Shown here one piece after another: positions 32,879 through 32,952 of a DNA stretch of 32,952 bases. Both the position numbers and the translations under genes were made by a program. The notes beneath the pieces are model-generated. The model was given only the letters and a program-made list of their open reading frames with translations. It was not told the origin of the DNA and searched no databases. Positions within the stretch are counted from its first letter, which is position 1, and the number at the start of each line of letters is the position of its first letter. The stretch lies in assembly GCA_016901395.1 (NCBI GenBank), contig JAEAMQ010000097.1, positions 1 through 32,952 of the forward strand, read 5' to 3'. This stretch comes from Prevotella sp. GTDB taxonomy: Bacteria > Bacteroidota > Bacteroidia > Bacteroidales > Bacteroidaceae.

Positions 32879-32886
32879 TATCTTTG
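32879..32886 (+). promoter_or_regulatory. -7 box of the transposase gene, leaderless type
   Basis: TATCTTTG ends four bases (TATC) before the ATG at 32891. No clear -33 element at 19-20 bases. Confidence 0.5.
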
Positions 32887-32890
32887 TATC

Positions 32891-32952
32891 ATGAATAAAC
32901 CATCCTCCATAGACTACAAAGATGTGCTGTCGCTCTTTCTTCCCCAAGGGCT
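32891..32952 (+). CDS. N-terminus of a probable IS transposase protein (cut by the window edge)
   Basis: Twenty codons are visible, MNKPSSIDYKDVLSLFLPQG, running off the end of the window. From memory this resembles the N-terminal protein of ISAon1-like/ISL3-type elements in Bacteroidetes, which often begin with a D/E-x-V-L-x-L-F-L-P-x-G-L-L-D-Y-F pattern. With so little sequence the call is tentative. The duplicated AT-rich unit upstream and the short leader fit a mobile element that inserted downstream of candidate RNA 2. Confidence 0.5.
   Translation, partial: MNKPSSIDYKDVLSLFLPQG

Overview
The window looks like a chromosomal segment of a Bacteroidales bacterium, most likely a Prevotella-type member of the Prevotellaceae. 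The grounds are: promoters of the Bacteroidetes form TTTG-N19/20-TAnnTTTG in front of many genes, almost no Shine-Dalgarno sites, a GT3-type glycogen synthase paired with a DUF3417-type glucan phosphorylase, a PorT-like outer-membrane barrel, a DUF4421 protein, and many short GC-rich palindromic intergenic repeats. No rRNA, tRNA or CRISPR array was seen.

Layout. 1-621: repeat-rich, no gene. 622-6194 (minus): a tight envelope operon read as MscS-type channel, KdsA, KdsD, cardiolipin-synthase-like PLD protein. 6225-6843: spacer with five 22-bp tandem repeats. 6844-7836: DUF4421 protein. 8003-10091: groES and groEL, behind a sigma-54-like promoter. 10092-10809: terminator, a RhuM-family gene remnant and a candidate small RNA. 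10810-13661: small membrane protein, a kinase fused to a RapZ C-terminal domain, and a MurU-like nucleotidyltransferase. 13885-15429: guaA. 15430-16333: gene-free repeat region. 16334-18590: secreted thioredoxin-like protein, palindromic repeats and a barrel protein on the other strand. 18968-21121: five small genes (monooxygenase-like, unknown, GNAT, membrane protein, thioesterase). 21219-21653 (minus): secreted unknown. 21788-26042: glycogen synthase and glucan phosphorylase. 26178-28155: MazG-like protein, rhodanese lipoprotein, alpha/beta hydrolase. 28400-29714: Hsp20 and a LigB-type dioxygenase. 29742-29894: large inverted repeat between convergent genes. 29903-32104 (minus): membrane pyrophosphatase. 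32445-32734: candidate small RNA. 32778-32952: left end of a probable insertion sequence with the first codons of its transposase.

How the genes fit together. Several blocks serve the envelope: Kdo synthesis for LPS, a phospholipid enzyme and an osmotic valve in one operon, and a probable amino-sugar recycling pair (AmgK-like kinase plus MurU-like transferase) in which the kinase carries a domain known to bind glucosamine-6-phosphate. Glycogen synthesis and breakdown are encoded together. The two heat-shock loci, groESL and hsp20, lie 20 kb apart but share a GGCACG-type -24/-12 element and an upstream TGAC/GTCA site, and both lack the housekeeping TAnnTTTG box. This is the most interesting regulatory observation. 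Other notable points are two orphan transcription units (promoter plus terminator, no ORF), start codons placed at or near the predicted +1 (leaderless mRNAs), and several families of short repeats.
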